Assembly (NCBI RefSeq): GCF_002355595.1
Contig: NZ_AP017422.1
Span: 6,328,823-6,392,822 of the forward strand
DNA length: 64,000 nt
Source: Filimonas lacunae
Lineage (GTDB): Bacteria; Bacteroidota; Bacteroidia; Chitinophagales; Chitinophagaceae
Direction: 5' to 3'
The notes under the pieces were generated by a model that did not search any database, was not told the DNA's origin, and worked only from the letters and a program-made list of their open reading frames with translations. This document shows, one piece after another, positions 35,459 through 44,595 of the stretch (position 1 is its first letter; every line of letters begins with the position of its first letter). The position numbers were made by a program, and so were the translations under genes.

Positions 35459-35901
35459 GCTAATACATTTCCATTGTAATAAATAAGGTTCTCTGCTGCC
35501 AGGTGCGGCCATTGCGTATACACCCTGTCAGCAAAACGCCTGGCTATTTTGCCACTCATAGAAAGCTTTTCTACATTGGCAATACTATCTACCCAAACCG
35601 TTTTGCATCCCCAGAAACGACCGGCTATAATGCCCATTAAACCAGGAGCAGCACCGGTAGTTACAATAGCGTCAGGCCTTAGTTTTGTAACGATGTAAAA
35701 AACTTCCACAAACGACTTTATCAACTTCCACTTGTTCCATCTGTTGGCATCTCTGATGAGAAAAAAAGGACGCTCACCAATGGTGTCCCGCAGCTTGCCA
35801 TTCGTAGACATAAAAGAAATATCATACTGTTCAAAAGCAGGAAGCAGGCGTTGCAATTGAACCCAATGCCCTCCTGCAGAAGCAATTACAAGCAATTTCA
35901 T
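35455..35901 (-). CDS. pssD: PssD/Alg14-like glycosyltransferase subunit
   Basis: 148 aa. Starts MKLLVIASAGGHWVQLQRLLPAF, the Alg14/PssD nucleotide-fold glycine motif, with a hydrophobic segment that anchors the pair to the membrane and IVTTGAAPGLMGIIAGRFWGCKTVWVDS about 90-120. Alg14-type subunits recruit the catalytic Alg13/PssE partner to the lipid-linked sugar acceptor. It overlaps pssE by 4 bases and lies 28 bases after a GT4 gene. Complete, with no odd features. Confidence 0.87.
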   Translation of the reverse strand: MKLLVIASAGGHWVQLQRLLPAFEQYDISFMSTNGKLRDTIGERPFFLIRDANRWNKWKLIKSFVEVFYIVTKLRPDAIVTTGAAPGLMGIIAGRFWGCKTVWVDSIANVEKLSMSGKIARRFADRVYTQWPHLAAENLIYYNGNVLA

Positions 35902-35929
35902 AACGTATGTATTATAATTAAGAAGAAAA

Positions 35930-37042
35930 CTAGCGTTTCAATAACCCCTCGTACACAGCAGCCAACTTGGGTATTACTTCCTCTGCATAATAAGGCGCTA
36001 CCACCTTTTTAGAATGGGCTCCCATGGCAGCAACAAGGGAAGGTTTTTGAATACATTGCAGCATAGCATCTGCAATTTCATCTATCGCACCAGGCTTTAC
36101 CAGGTAACCATTGTAACCTGGCTTTACTATTTCTTCTATTCCCCCAACAGGCGTAGATATAATAGCCTTGCCAAAACTCATAGCTTCCAATATAGAAAGC
36201 GGTAACCCCTCATTGTAAGAAGGAAGTATGTATACCTGTGAGTTGCTGATCGATTTTATTTTATCATGCCCGGTGAGCCATCCTTTGTAAGTAACCAGTT
36301 CTTGTAACCCTTCCTCTTCAATAAACCGGGTTAATTTATCTACCGCACCATTACCGCCCACTACCAGGTGCATTTTACCTGCAAAGGCAGTTTTATATTT
36401 TTTTATCGCTGCCAGTAAATCAAACACTCCTTTACGATCGCCAATAGCTCCCAGGAACAAAAATTCCATTATTGTAGTAGCATCTTCATTATGTGGAACG
36501 GCAGTAACTGACTTTTCTACAATATTTTCCAACACAACGATCTTCTTCACCTCAAACCTTGATAGAAACCAGGTTTTCCAGCTTTCAGACAAACAAATAA
36601 CCAGGTCTACACGCCTGAAAAAATGCCTGATCCAGGCTGCACTGATCTTACCTGCGTGGTCGTAAAAATCTTTAAACTCCGAACCATGGCTATGATAGAT
36701 CACTCGTTTACGGAACACGTATTTTGCTATAAAAAACACACCATACTTTCTGTAAAAACTGCCTTTGGCTGCACCGTGTATATGAACAATTTTAATAGAA
36801 GGCTTTAGTAACAAAGCCATTACCAGCCTTACCATATGATACAGGTAATAAGATACAATAGCCGGTTTAAAACGTTGTGGCTTATAAGTGGGTACAAAAT
36901 AAAAAGGAGCAAAATATTTTTCGTAAGTAGCAATCACTCCCCCAATTCCCCCTCGATTATTTTTAAACTGTACCCCCGCAGTAAGTACTTTTCTGGCAAG
37001 CGGCCCCGTTATAAAAGCATTACTTCCGTTATACATGATCAT
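35930..37042 (-). CDS. Glycosyltransferase family 4 enzyme (first of two)
   Basis: 370 aa GT-B retaining glycosyltransferase. The N-terminal acceptor domain contains FKNNRGGIGGVIATYEKYF and VHIHGAAKGSFYRKYGVF; the C-terminal donor domain shows FLFLGAIGDRKGVFDLLAAI at about 190-210, the VTYKGWLTG segment and the E-x7-E type motif in PSYNEGLPLSILEAMSFGKAIISTPVGGIEEIV about 275-310. It acts in the cytoplasm, adding one sugar to the lipid-linked repeat unit. Donor and acceptor are not predictable. ATG 37042; 15 bases after the neighbouring GT4 gene. Confidence 0.9.
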   Translation of the reverse strand: MIMYNGSNAFITGPLARKVLTAGVQFKNNRGGIGGVIATYEKYFAPFYFVPTYKPQRFKPAIVSYYLYHMVRLVMALLLKPSIKIVHIHGAAKGSFYRKYGVFFIAKYVFRKRVIYHSHGSEFKDFYDHAGKISAAWIRHFFRRVDLVICLSESWKTWFLSRFEVKKIVVLENIVEKSVTAVPHNEDATTIMEFLFLGAIGDRKGVFDLLAAIKKYKTAFAGKMHLVVGGNGAVDKLTRFIEEEGLQELVTYKGWLTGHDKIKSISNSQVYILPSYNEGLPLSILEAMSFGKAIISTPVGGIEEIVKPGYNGYLVKPGAIDEIADAMLQCIQKPSLVAAMGAHSKKVVAPYYAEEVIPKLAAVYEGLLKR

Positions 37043-37057
37043 GACTAATTGCCCAGC

Positions 37058-38149
37058 TTAACTGGCGTTGTATAAAGACACATATGCTTCGTTCATCGTT
37101 TGCAGGGAGTAATGGGTCAATACATGTTCCCGGGCAGCTTCGCGCATTTTCTGTCGCTGATCCTGACTGGAGTTTATCACCTCCATTATTGTTGCTGCAC
37201 AGGAGCCGGCATTCCCCTTTTCAAAATAATATCCCAAACGACCATTTTCTATCAGCATCATAGGAGCAGGTAAATCAGCTACCACACTCAGTACGTTGGC
37301 AGCCATCGCTTCTGCAATAGCTAATCCGAAACCTTCTTCCAATGAGGGCTGTATTAACAGACCATACTCACAAAGATTGTCGTATATCCAATCCCTGTCT
37401 TTTAATCCCAGAAAGGATACCTGTTTTTGCAGCCCAAGTGAATGGCATAACTGCTCTAAAAACTCCCGAGAGGGGCCTTCACCCACAAAATGCATTTCAA
37501 AATCATGCACCTTATGTACAGTGAGCAATTGATGCAAGGCAGACAACAATATGTGCTGACCTTTTACCGAATGAACCAACCGGCCAATCTGCACCATTTT
37601 AAGCGGAGACTTGAAATTGCCCAGCCATCTTGACCTTACTTTTCCTGTATCCACACCATTAGGCATAATAGCAGCGTTGAGCAGGTTGGTAGATCTGGCT
37701 TTGACATCATACTCTACCGCTGGTGAAATACCAATTACTTTAGAATACTTGTGCATATTACCCACCTCATATCCTGTAGCATGCACGGTCAGTATTTTTT
37801 TACCTGATGCACCATATATCAATGAAATTACTTTTTCATGATGGGCATGAATAACATCAGGATTATAGGTGAGTAGTATACGGTTTAAGCGAATCACATG
37901 CATAGGCGATCTTGAGCCGGGCGATCGCTTTAAACGAATAACCACTACCCGCGCATCTACCTGTTTCAGCAAATCTTCATCTACCGCGTTATTAATAATC
38001 ACCAGCATTACTACCGGAAATATATTTACCTGAAAGTTAACAAGGTCTACAATTACATTCTCAGTACCACCATTCGTAAACGAAAAGGTGACATGCGCTA
38101 TTACTTTTTTGGTAACAGTTTCACTCATGATATTAGAATATGCATTCAT
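37058..38149 (-). CDS. Glycosyltransferase family 4 enzyme (second of two)
   Basis: About 363 aa from ATG 38149 (MNAYSN); ATG 38128 (MSETVTKKVIAHV) is an alternative. N-terminal domain VIAHVTFSFTNGGTENVIVDLVNF and NPDVIHAHHEKVISLIYG; donor domain KMVQIGRLVHSVKGQHILLSAL about 200, FLGLKDRDW and the EX7E signature in QPSLEEGFGLAIAEAMAANVLSVVADLPAPM about 290-325. It overlaps nothing but follows the polymerase gene closely (11 bases). Together with the other GT4 and PssDE it suggests a repeat unit of about four sugars counting the initiating one. Confidence 0.88.
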   Translation of the reverse strand: MNAYSNIMSETVTKKVIAHVTFSFTNGGTENVIVDLVNFQVNIFPVVMLVIINNAVDEDLLKQVDARVVVIRLKRSPGSRSPMHVIRLNRILLTYNPDVIHAHHEKVISLIYGASGKKILTVHATGYEVGNMHKYSKVIGISPAVEYDVKARSTNLLNAAIMPNGVDTGKVRSRWLGNFKSPLKMVQIGRLVHSVKGQHILLSALHQLLTVHKVHDFEMHFVGEGPSREFLEQLCHSLGLQKQVSFLGLKDRDWIYDNLCEYGLLIQPSLEEGFGLAIAEAMAANVLSVVADLPAPMMLIENGRLGYYFEKGNAGSCAATIMEVINSSQDQRQKMREAAREHVLTHYSLQTMNEAYVSLYNAS

Positions 38150-38159
38150 GGATTGAAAA

Positions 38160-39368
38160 CTAATAAACGAAAAGGCCTTTGTCTTTTTCAAAGGAAAAAA
38201 GAGCTACTAAAACAAATAACACCTGTGTGTTAGTAGCTAATGAATTATTGGTTGCAGAAGCAACAAAAAACAATATGAGTAGAAGGCCCTTAATCCATAC
38301 ATTTACAATTGAGTTTTTATTACGTAAAAAGTAAAACAAAGCAAACAATAATATAACTGTAAATATTAGTCCAAACTTAAGAATCCATACTACGAAAAAA
38401 TTTTCAATAATATCTACCCCAGCGCCATATGAAATCATATCCACCACATCTTGAGACTTTGCCCAAAGCATTTCAGAAATGCTATTAAAATCTAGTAAAC
38501 TAATAGCTTGCAATCGAACATCGGCACTATCATCAAAGAACGAAGCCTCCATCAATCTTTCTCCAAAAGAAGTATACAAAACCATGTACACAAATACAGA
38601 AAAACAAACTATCACAAGAGAAATAGCATACAACTTATTAATTCGCTTAAAGTAATCGTTATACGAAACAGAAACCGGCAACACATATAACATAAGAATA
38701 GAAATAGCAGCAGTATATAAACAACCACGGGCACCAAAACAAACTAAAGCGATCAAAAGAATGCCAATTCGAATCATTTTTTTCCCAGGGCTCATATTTA
38801 TTACTAGATAATACAAAATAAAAGCAAGGGAGTATAATGCGTTATTTAAAGGATGACCGAGTAAGGCTGTAGACCTGAAAACAAAACCATATGTATTTTG
38901 AATAGGAAACACATTTACTCCCATTATTCTTTCATATATAGCTAAAAATGAGTTTATCATAATTAGCACACAGGCTAAATGAACAGCATCTTTTTTTACA
39001 TTATTTCCGTAACTATTAAAACAAATAAGTAATACAAGTGGAACCACTAATGTATCAATTAAAGGAGAAAGACTGGCACCAGTGTCTGCCAATATTAAAT
39101 AAATAAATAGCAATGTAAGCGTATACAAATAATACAACGCAGCTTTACTTTGCCTAAAAAAAACAACTATTCCACTCCAATTCATAAATATCTGCCCAAC
39201 TAACAAGCAAGCCGACAGATAAGTTAGTGGATGAAACTTTGTGTATGAAGATACAGCAAACTCTCCCATCGGATAATTAAGCAGCTCTAGTATCCCCTTT
39301 CCCAAAAAACACAGACACAAAGTCACTCTTACAACTATACGTTGCTTCGCCTCAATTGTCAATATCAT
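38160..39368 (-). CDS. O-antigen/exopolysaccharide polymerase (Wzy-like, VpsF-like)
   Basis: 402-aa polytopic membrane protein with about 11 helices and a larger loop between residues about 155 and 180 (RIMGVNVFPIQNTYGFVFRSTALLGHPLNN), which resembles the periplasmic catalytic region of Wzy/VpsF polymerases and O-antigen ligases. It would join lipid-linked repeat units in the periplasm. Sequence identity in this class is low, so the call rests on topology, this loop (R, GHPLNNA) and context. Its ATG overlaps the TGA of the flippase gene (ATGA). Visibly AT-rich compared with genes downstream. Confidence 0.82.
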   Translation of the reverse strand: MILTIEAKQRIVVRVTLCLCFLGKGILELLNYPMGEFAVSSYTKFHPLTYLSACLLVGQIFMNWSGIVVFFRQSKAALYYLYTLTLLFIYLILADTGASLSPLIDTLVVPLVLLICFNSYGNNVKKDAVHLACVLIMINSFLAIYERIMGVNVFPIQNTYGFVFRSTALLGHPLNNALYSLAFILYYLVINMSPGKKMIRIGILLIALVCFGARGCLYTAAISILMLYVLPVSVSYNDYFKRINKLYAISLVIVCFSVFVYMVLYTSFGERLMEASFFDDSADVRLQAISLLDFNSISEMLWAKSQDVVDMISYGAGVDIIENFFVVWILKFGLIFTVILLFALFYFLRNKNSIVNVWIKGLLLILFFVASATNNSLATNTQVLFVLVALFSFEKDKGLFVY

Positions 39369-40687
39369 TTATAGCCATAATAGGTATAGGTAAAACAATA
39401 AACAGCCACAATAGCCATGCAGCAAAAAGTAGCAATAAAAAAAGCCTTGCGACTCAACTCTATCTTGAATGAATGGAAACTAAAAAAGTAAACGTAGAAC
39501 ATCGCACATACGTTAAGTATCATAGTAGAATAAGCTACACCCGCACACCCCTTATATTTTGACCACTCAAATGCAACCAATAAATGAACTACCCCTATCA
39601 CAACACACTGCACCATGTATTGCTTTGTCTTTTTCAAAAACTGAAATACCTGATCAAAATAATGAATTTTGCAGTTATGCAAAAAAGTGGCGATCACTAC
39701 CACGGGAAAAACCTTAGCAACCACAAGCGCCTTGTCTTTAAAAAGAAGCGTACAAATAAAATTATTATACAAAAAAACAAGTACAAGAAGTGGGATAGCA
39801 ACAAGCATAATATAATCACCATTCTTCTTAAATATTTTTCTTGCCAGAGTTATATTTTCCTGATTCAGATGTCTGATAATATTAGGATAGGTTGGCAGTG
39901 TAAGGATATTAAAGAAAGATGCTATTACCATACTTGACAAAGAATAAGCAGCCGAATATGCCCCCAACTGCGTTAATCCTGCATTTACCTCAATAATATA
40001 TCGGTCTACCCGTACAAATAAATTAGAAGCAACAATTACCGGTATTAAGGGAAACGCGAATAACAAAAACTTTTTAAAAAACAACTGATCAGGTTTTGTA
40101 TTTACCAGTATTACGATTGTTTTATTGAATACTACAGATATGATCGCTAATAATACAAGTAAAGAGAAAACCTGTATATATAAAACACTATCAACCTCCG
40201 TATTTTTTTTAAAGAGTACCCATACAATTGCGGGAACATAATAACAAAAATTAACCAGCACTGATAATGTAGTATAAGCTCTTAACCCTGGCCTGGATAT
40301 TCTTACATAATCGAGCACCACATTAGCCATCCCTCTTGAAAAGCACCCTACCATAACAACCAAAAACCAGCTGAAAGTTCCCCAATGAAGAAATTTATTT
40401 CCCAATACAGCAACAAGTGTCAGTACCAGTAAAGCCATAGTAATATAACCGCAAAGACGAAGTGCTATTGAAACAGAATATTTTTCATCATCATAAAAAC
40501 GGAGCATCGCCTGTTTTATCCATTGATATAATAATACCTGCAAAAACTCAATGGTCACTAATGTAAGAGACAACATTCCATAAGCTTCTAATGACAAGCT
40601 TCTAGTAAAAACAATTAAAGCTGCAAAGTTTATAAGCGCAGGAACGATATAAGCAGGAGAGCTAATTATAATATTTTTAATATTCAT
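39365..40687 (-). CDS. Polysaccharide repeat-unit flippase (Wzx-like)
   Basis: 440-aa membrane protein with about 12 helices of the MATE/MVF-type polysaccharide transporter group, opening with IIISSPAYIVPALINFAALIVFTRSLSLEAYG, typical of Wzx, and a positively charged cavity helix (NLFVRVDRYIIEVNAGLTQLGAYSAAY). It moves the undecaprenyl-linked repeat across the inner membrane. It is 6 bases downstream of the tyrosine kinase gene and overlaps the polymerase gene by 4. AT-rich like the polymerase. Confidence 0.9.
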   Translation of the reverse strand: MNIKNIIISSPAYIVPALINFAALIVFTRSLSLEAYGMLSLTLVTIEFLQVLLYQWIKQAMLRFYDDEKYSVSIALRLCGYITMALLVLTLVAVLGNKFLHWGTFSWFLVVMVGCFSRGMANVVLDYVRISRPGLRAYTTLSVLVNFCYYVPAIVWVLFKKNTEVDSVLYIQVFSLLVLLAIISVVFNKTIVILVNTKPDQLFFKKFLLFAFPLIPVIVASNLFVRVDRYIIEVNAGLTQLGAYSAAYSLSSMVIASFFNILTLPTYPNIIRHLNQENITLARKIFKKNGDYIMLVAIPLLVLVFLYNNFICTLLFKDKALVVAKVFPVVVIATFLHNCKIHYFDQVFQFLKKTKQYMVQCVVIGVVHLLVAFEWSKYKGCAGVAYSTMILNVCAMFYVYFFSFHSFKIELSRKAFFIATFCCMAIVAVYCFTYTYYGYK

Positions 40688-40693
40688 AAAATT

Positions 40694-43087
40694 CTATCCC
40701 TGCTTTTTCTCTTTTAAAAGAACTCTCACACGCGGCTTCGTATTCTTTTGCTTACTACCATAACCATACTCCTCATCATACTTATAGCCTCCATATCCAT
40801 ATCTATGGGAAGCTTTTCGTTTAACGTCATTAATAACCAGGTAAATATTCTTCATTTTACCTGATGTTTTTAATTCCAGTGGAATAGTTAAACGATTTTT
40901 ATAGGTATAATCTATTCTAACCATATACAAGCAGGTAGTTGCGTAAGATGCCAGAATTTGTGCATCAGTTACGAGTCCTACAGGTGGCGTATCCATGATA
41001 ATTACATCGTAGCTGTCTCTTAATTCAGCAATTAAGTCATTCATTTTTTCATGCAACAATAATTCAGCAGGATTAGGCGGCAATGGGCCAGATGGCAATA
41101 AGTCAAGCTTTTCTATTCCTGATGGTACTATTATTTTATAAAGCGGCAGGTTGCTTACCATATAGTTAGAAAAGCCATTTTCTGCATCTATGTTCAAATA
41201 GCTGGCAACCTTTGGTTTTCTAAGATCAAGCTCCATCAACACTGTTTTTTTTCCTGTTGAAGCGAATGCCTGAGCAAGATTAAGTGCAGCAAACGACTTA
41301 CCCTCGCCCCCTAAACTGGACGTGAATAATATAACCGGACACTTCACCGTTCCGTTTACGAACTGTAAGTTTGTACGAATGGCTCTGAATTGTTCTGCAA
41401 TAATAGAATCTGGCTTTTCCTTATAAATAAGCGGAGATGAAATTTCACTATGGCTTATTTCTCCCACCAGGCCTATCTGACTTAGCGCTATTACTTCATC
41501 AGAACTTTTCACCCTATTGTTCAACATATTAATAGCAGATAATCCAAAATAAGGAATAACAATTCCGAGTAAAAGCGCCATTAACATTACCAATGGCTTT
41601 TTAGGCCACACTGGCCTATATTCAGCTCGTGGACTATCTATTAAACGAGAGTTAGCAATATTAGAAGCTTTAGTAACAGCAATCTCTTCTCTTTTTTGCA
41701 GCAGGAAAACAAATAAAGCCTGCTTAATTTCTTGCTGTCGTACTAAATCAAGATAGTTGCGTTGAATTTCAGGTACCTTTCTGATGTTTACCGTATTGCT
41801 TCCACCTATTGAATCAAGTTGATTAAAAGATACCATCAATCCTTTTCTTACAACTGTTAAATGATCCAGCATCTTAGCGCGCAATCCTTCAAGCTGAACA
41901 TCAATATTTTTAATCTGTGGGTTGTTAGGAGTAAAATTACTTAGCAGCTTTTCTCTTAAAAGTTGATTTTCATTATAAATAGCTAATAACTCTAAAAACA
42001 CAGGATCTTTAGTGAGTAAACCAGGCACCATCTTATTTTTAAAGTTCTGGTTAGTAAACATCCTGGTTAAAGTATCAACTAATGAAAGTTCAGTATTGAT
42101 ACTATTTACATTTACACCTTGCTGCTCCCATTGATGAATAAGCACTTTTGCCTGCTCATCCATATCGGCAATATTATGCCTCTGCTTAAAATCCTGCACC
42201 TGGCGTTCAACCTGACTAAGGTCTGCGTTCACAATAGCAAGTCTACGATCTATAAAAGTCATCGTACTATCAGCAAAAGCATTTTTTTGATCCAGATTGC
42301 CATTTATATACTGCTTTACAAGGGTAGCTAAAATGCTTCTCCCTTTTGCCGGAACGGGATAAGCAAGCTCCAGATTAATAGTAGTTACCTGTTTATTAGG
42401 CACCTTTACAGAAAGCATATGCTGTAATTCTTCAATACTTTTATCAAGAGTGGAAATAGTTACTTTATACTTTCTGCCCTTAATATAGCCTTGTGATTTA
42501 TTAAATTGATAAATGCCAGAATGCATATTAATTGGATAACCAAATTTGGCAACATGCGTTTCTTTAATCGAAGCACTGGTGTCAGTTTTCCCAACCTGCT
42601 CCTCTACTTTTATGGCACCATCTTCTTGTTCAGACAATGTAAAAACTGCACTCCCAGCACCTATTGAATTGACAGCTGTTATGGTAACAGCTGTTTCTGG
42701 ATACATTTCCCGATATACTAAGTCTTTCTGTTCAAAGTACTTAACGTTCAACTGCATGTCTTTCACTACTCTTTCCATCAAGTCCTGTGTTTGCAACACT
42801 TGTGATTCATTGTCCACATTACTTTTTCCTCCCAGCAAACTATTAAAATCCTGCATTACATTGGAGGAAGCTCCAAATAAGCTACCAGCCTTTTGATCAT
42901 CATCTACCAATATCTTAGCGGTTACCTTGTATACCGGAGTGGCGATTTTAAGATAAAACCATCCCCCTACCAGACTAAAAAGAATACACAATAAAAAAAT
43001 CTTCCAATGATCCAATACAAAACTGAAAATTGTTGAAAAGGTTTGTCCATCCTTCTGATGCTGCTCTGTTACATTTTCCGAATCCAT
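40694..43087 (-). CDS. Polysaccharide co-polymerase and BY-type tyrosine autokinase (Wzc-like)
   Basis: 797 aa. N-terminal Wzz domain with the first membrane helix about 30-50, a long coiled-coil periplasmic region with a GNVR-like segment before the second helix about 505-525, then a cytoplasmic BY-kinase domain: Walker A SSLGGEGKSFAALNLAQAFA, A' VLMELDLRKPKVASYL, Walker B VIIMDTPPVGLVTDA. The tail is a tyrosine cluster (HRYGYGGYKYDEEYGYG) that would be autophosphorylated to control oligomerisation and chain length. It sits between the Wza-like gene (11 bases upstream) and the flippase. No cognate low-molecular-weight phosphatase gene is in the window. Confidence 0.95.
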   Translation of the reverse strand: MDSENVTEQHQKDGQTFSTIFSFVLDHWKIFLLCILFSLVGGWFYLKIATPVYKVTAKILVDDDQKAGSLFGASSNVMQDFNSLLGGKSNVDNESQVLQTQDLMERVVKDMQLNVKYFEQKDLVYREMYPETAVTITAVNSIGAGSAVFTLSEQEDGAIKVEEQVGKTDTSASIKETHVAKFGYPINMHSGIYQFNKSQGYIKGRKYKVTISTLDKSIEELQHMLSVKVPNKQVTTINLELAYPVPAKGRSILATLVKQYINGNLDQKNAFADSTMTFIDRRLAIVNADLSQVERQVQDFKQRHNIADMDEQAKVLIHQWEQQGVNVNSINTELSLVDTLTRMFTNQNFKNKMVPGLLTKDPVFLELLAIYNENQLLREKLLSNFTPNNPQIKNIDVQLEGLRAKMLDHLTVVRKGLMVSFNQLDSIGGSNTVNIRKVPEIQRNYLDLVRQQEIKQALFVFLLQKREEIAVTKASNIANSRLIDSPRAEYRPVWPKKPLVMLMALLLGIVIPYFGLSAINMLNNRVKSSDEVIALSQIGLVGEISHSEISSPLIYKEKPDSIIAEQFRAIRTNLQFVNGTVKCPVILFTSSLGGEGKSFAALNLAQAFASTGKKTVLMELDLRKPKVASYLNIDAENGFSNYMVSNLPLYKIIVPSGIEKLDLLPSGPLPPNPAELLLHEKMNDLIAELRDSYDVIIMDTPPVGLVTDAQILASYATTCLYMVRIDYTYKNRLTIPLELKTSGKMKNIYLVINDVKRKASHRYGYGGYKYDEEYGYGSKQKNTKPRVRVLLKEKKQG

Positions 43088-43098
43088 AGGTTATATCG

Positions 43099-43911
43099 TT
43101 AATTTATTCTGGTAGCTAATACAATGATGACGGACAATACAGAAGCTGCAATAGCAAAGTTTCTTGTTTTAGTACCATCCAGATTAGCTAATTTGGTCTT
43201 ACCAGGTTCTACATATATTACATCATTCTGCTTCAAATAAAAGCTTGCAGATTGAAGAGAAGAAGTTTCGTTCAGATTAAGTATAAACACCCTGCTGCTA
43301 TCCCCGAGATTCCTTATAATTTTCACATTCTCTTTTTTTCCAAAAACGGTAATATCCCCAGCAAGAGCTAATGCATCTAATACTGATATTTTTTCATTAG
43401 GCACAACATATGTTCCAGGCCTGCTGACCTCTCCCATTATATTAATTTTAAAATTAGCAAAACGAACAGTTACCGTAGGGTCATTCAAATGCACGGAAGC
43501 CCTGCCACGTATACTATCTTTAGCAGCAACAGTTGTTAATCCGGCAACATGTATTTTTCCCAACATAGGTAGTTCTATATCTCCATACTGATTAACCAGG
43601 TAACTGGTTACGCTAGGTTGCATTGAATTATTGATTTGGGCACTGGCAGCAGATTGCAATGCTGGGTTAGATACCGAAAGAACAGCTGGCGTAGCTGCTA
43701 AAACTGTTGCAGTAGTACCATCTGCAGTTTGAATAACAATATTTAACAGATCATCTGTTTGTATAACCGGGGCCTGAAAAGCGACTCTCTTAATATCAAC
43801 TGTAGATTTTTCCGGCAAATCTGTAAAATAAGGCACTGTGCTATATTTTGTTGTAGAACAGGCCATTGCCATTACACACATGGCAATAGAAGGAACAAGA
43901 CTTAATTTCAT
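43099..43911 (-). CDS. Polysaccharide export lipoprotein (Wza-like, SLBB)
   Basis: 270 aa. Lipoprotein signal (MCVMAMACSTTKYS), polysaccharide export domain about 45-150 (QTDDLLNIVIQTADG; YGDIELPMLGKIHVAGLT), one SLBB domain about 150-235 (NIMGEVSRPGTYVVPNEKISVLDALALAGDITVFGKKENV) and a C-terminal hydrophobic helix (FAIAASVLSVIIVLATRIN). It forms the outer-membrane export channel with the Wzc-like protein. It is the first gene of the operon; a 680-bp AT-rich region with several palindromes lies upstream. Confidence 0.93.
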   Translation of the reverse strand: MKLSLVPSIAMCVMAMACSTTKYSTVPYFTDLPEKSTVDIKRVAFQAPVIQTDDLLNIVIQTADGTTATVLAATPAVLSVSNPALQSAASAQINNSMQPSVTSYLVNQYGDIELPMLGKIHVAGLTTVAAKDSIRGRASVHLNDPTVTVRFANFKINIMGEVSRPGTYVVPNEKISVLDALALAGDITVFGKKENVKIIRNLGDSSRVFILNLNETSSLQSASFYLKQNDVIYVEPGKTKLANLDGTKTRNFAIAASVLSVIIVLATRIN

Positions 43912-44003
43912 AACAAATCGTATATCGGGAACTAACTTCTAAAAAATAGCTACCGCTACAGTTAATCACACGGATTATCCTAATTTTTAATAACTGCCTT
44001 TTA

Positions 44004-44039
44004 GCCTTAATTGAAAAGTGATTACCATTCAATTAAGGC
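44004..44039 (-). promoter_or_regulatory. 12-bp inverted repeat in the polysaccharide operon leader
   Basis: Perfect arms GCCTTAATTGAA (44004-44015) and TTCAATTAAGGC (44028-44039), 12-base loop, about 95-130 bp upstream of the Wza-like start codon. It could be an operator or a leader hairpin; the base run after it on the minus strand (TAAAAGG) is not a convincing terminator tail. Confidence 0.6.
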
Positions 44040-44151
44040 CGCAATGTTTGTTTTTTAAACGATAAATTAAATTCAGATTAAATTATATATGAGCAAATCC
44101 CACACAGGGAAAGGGATATTCAGTTTTGTTCATTTTTCAGAACAACATCAT

Positions 44152-44174
44152 ATTGTATTCATTGATAATACAAT
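44152..44174. promoter_or_regulatory. 8-bp inverted repeat
   Basis: Perfect arms ATTGTATT and AATACAAT with a 7-base spacer, in the middle of the divergent control region. Operator-like; no direct evidence of use. Confidence 0.4.
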
Positions 44175-44481
44175 ACTGAACAATATTTTATTTTTCTATA
44201 ATAGATTATTTGCCGCCCGTCAAATAAATGAGTAGAATTCAGATAAGTATCTGATTATAAAACAATAGGTTATGTTTTAAGAAAAATCTAAAACTCTTAA
44301 CGGATACCGGATTTGTAGCTGAGTAAAGGTACAAAAAGCTTTTCCACTCTTTCATAATAACTTCCTAATCTTAATCCGGCCGTCTCTCTTCGCATTTTTT
44401 GCTAATGTATTTTTAATCTGAGGGGACATCAACAGTTACTGCCTTCATTTGCGATATATCCCTATTAACTACGATAAATTT

Positions 44482-44493
44482 ATGATATATCAT
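44482..44493. promoter_or_regulatory. 12-bp palindrome upstream of the AraC gene
   Basis: ATGATATATCAT, a perfect palindrome about 100 bp before the AraC start codon. Such AT-rich palindromes can occur by chance here, so it is only a candidate operator. Confidence 0.3.
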
Positions 44494-44595
44494 GATTTAA
44501 GGAGATACCATACATCTCAACTATCTAATAATCAACAATTTAAGGTATGGCATTTTAGTTGTAACTGACGCATTGTGCTGAAAATAGAAACCGCT

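Larger units (their letters stand above)
43912..44595. promoter_or_regulatory. Long divergent control region: polysaccharide operon / AraC regulator
   Basis: About 680 bp without a gene, strongly AT-rich. It separates the minus-strand export operon from the plus-strand AraC gene and contains at least three perfect inverted repeats (listed separately) plus TTGTTC/GAACAA at 44126-44145. No exact TAnnTTTG box was found on either strand. An 8-base GAGTAGAA at 44230 repeats half of the palindrome upstream of the T9SS operon. Confidence 0.55.

Noticed and set aside
43912-44595. JUMPStart/ops element or UpxY-type antiterminator site
   Set aside because: No GGCGGTAG core and no NusG-like gene in the operon.
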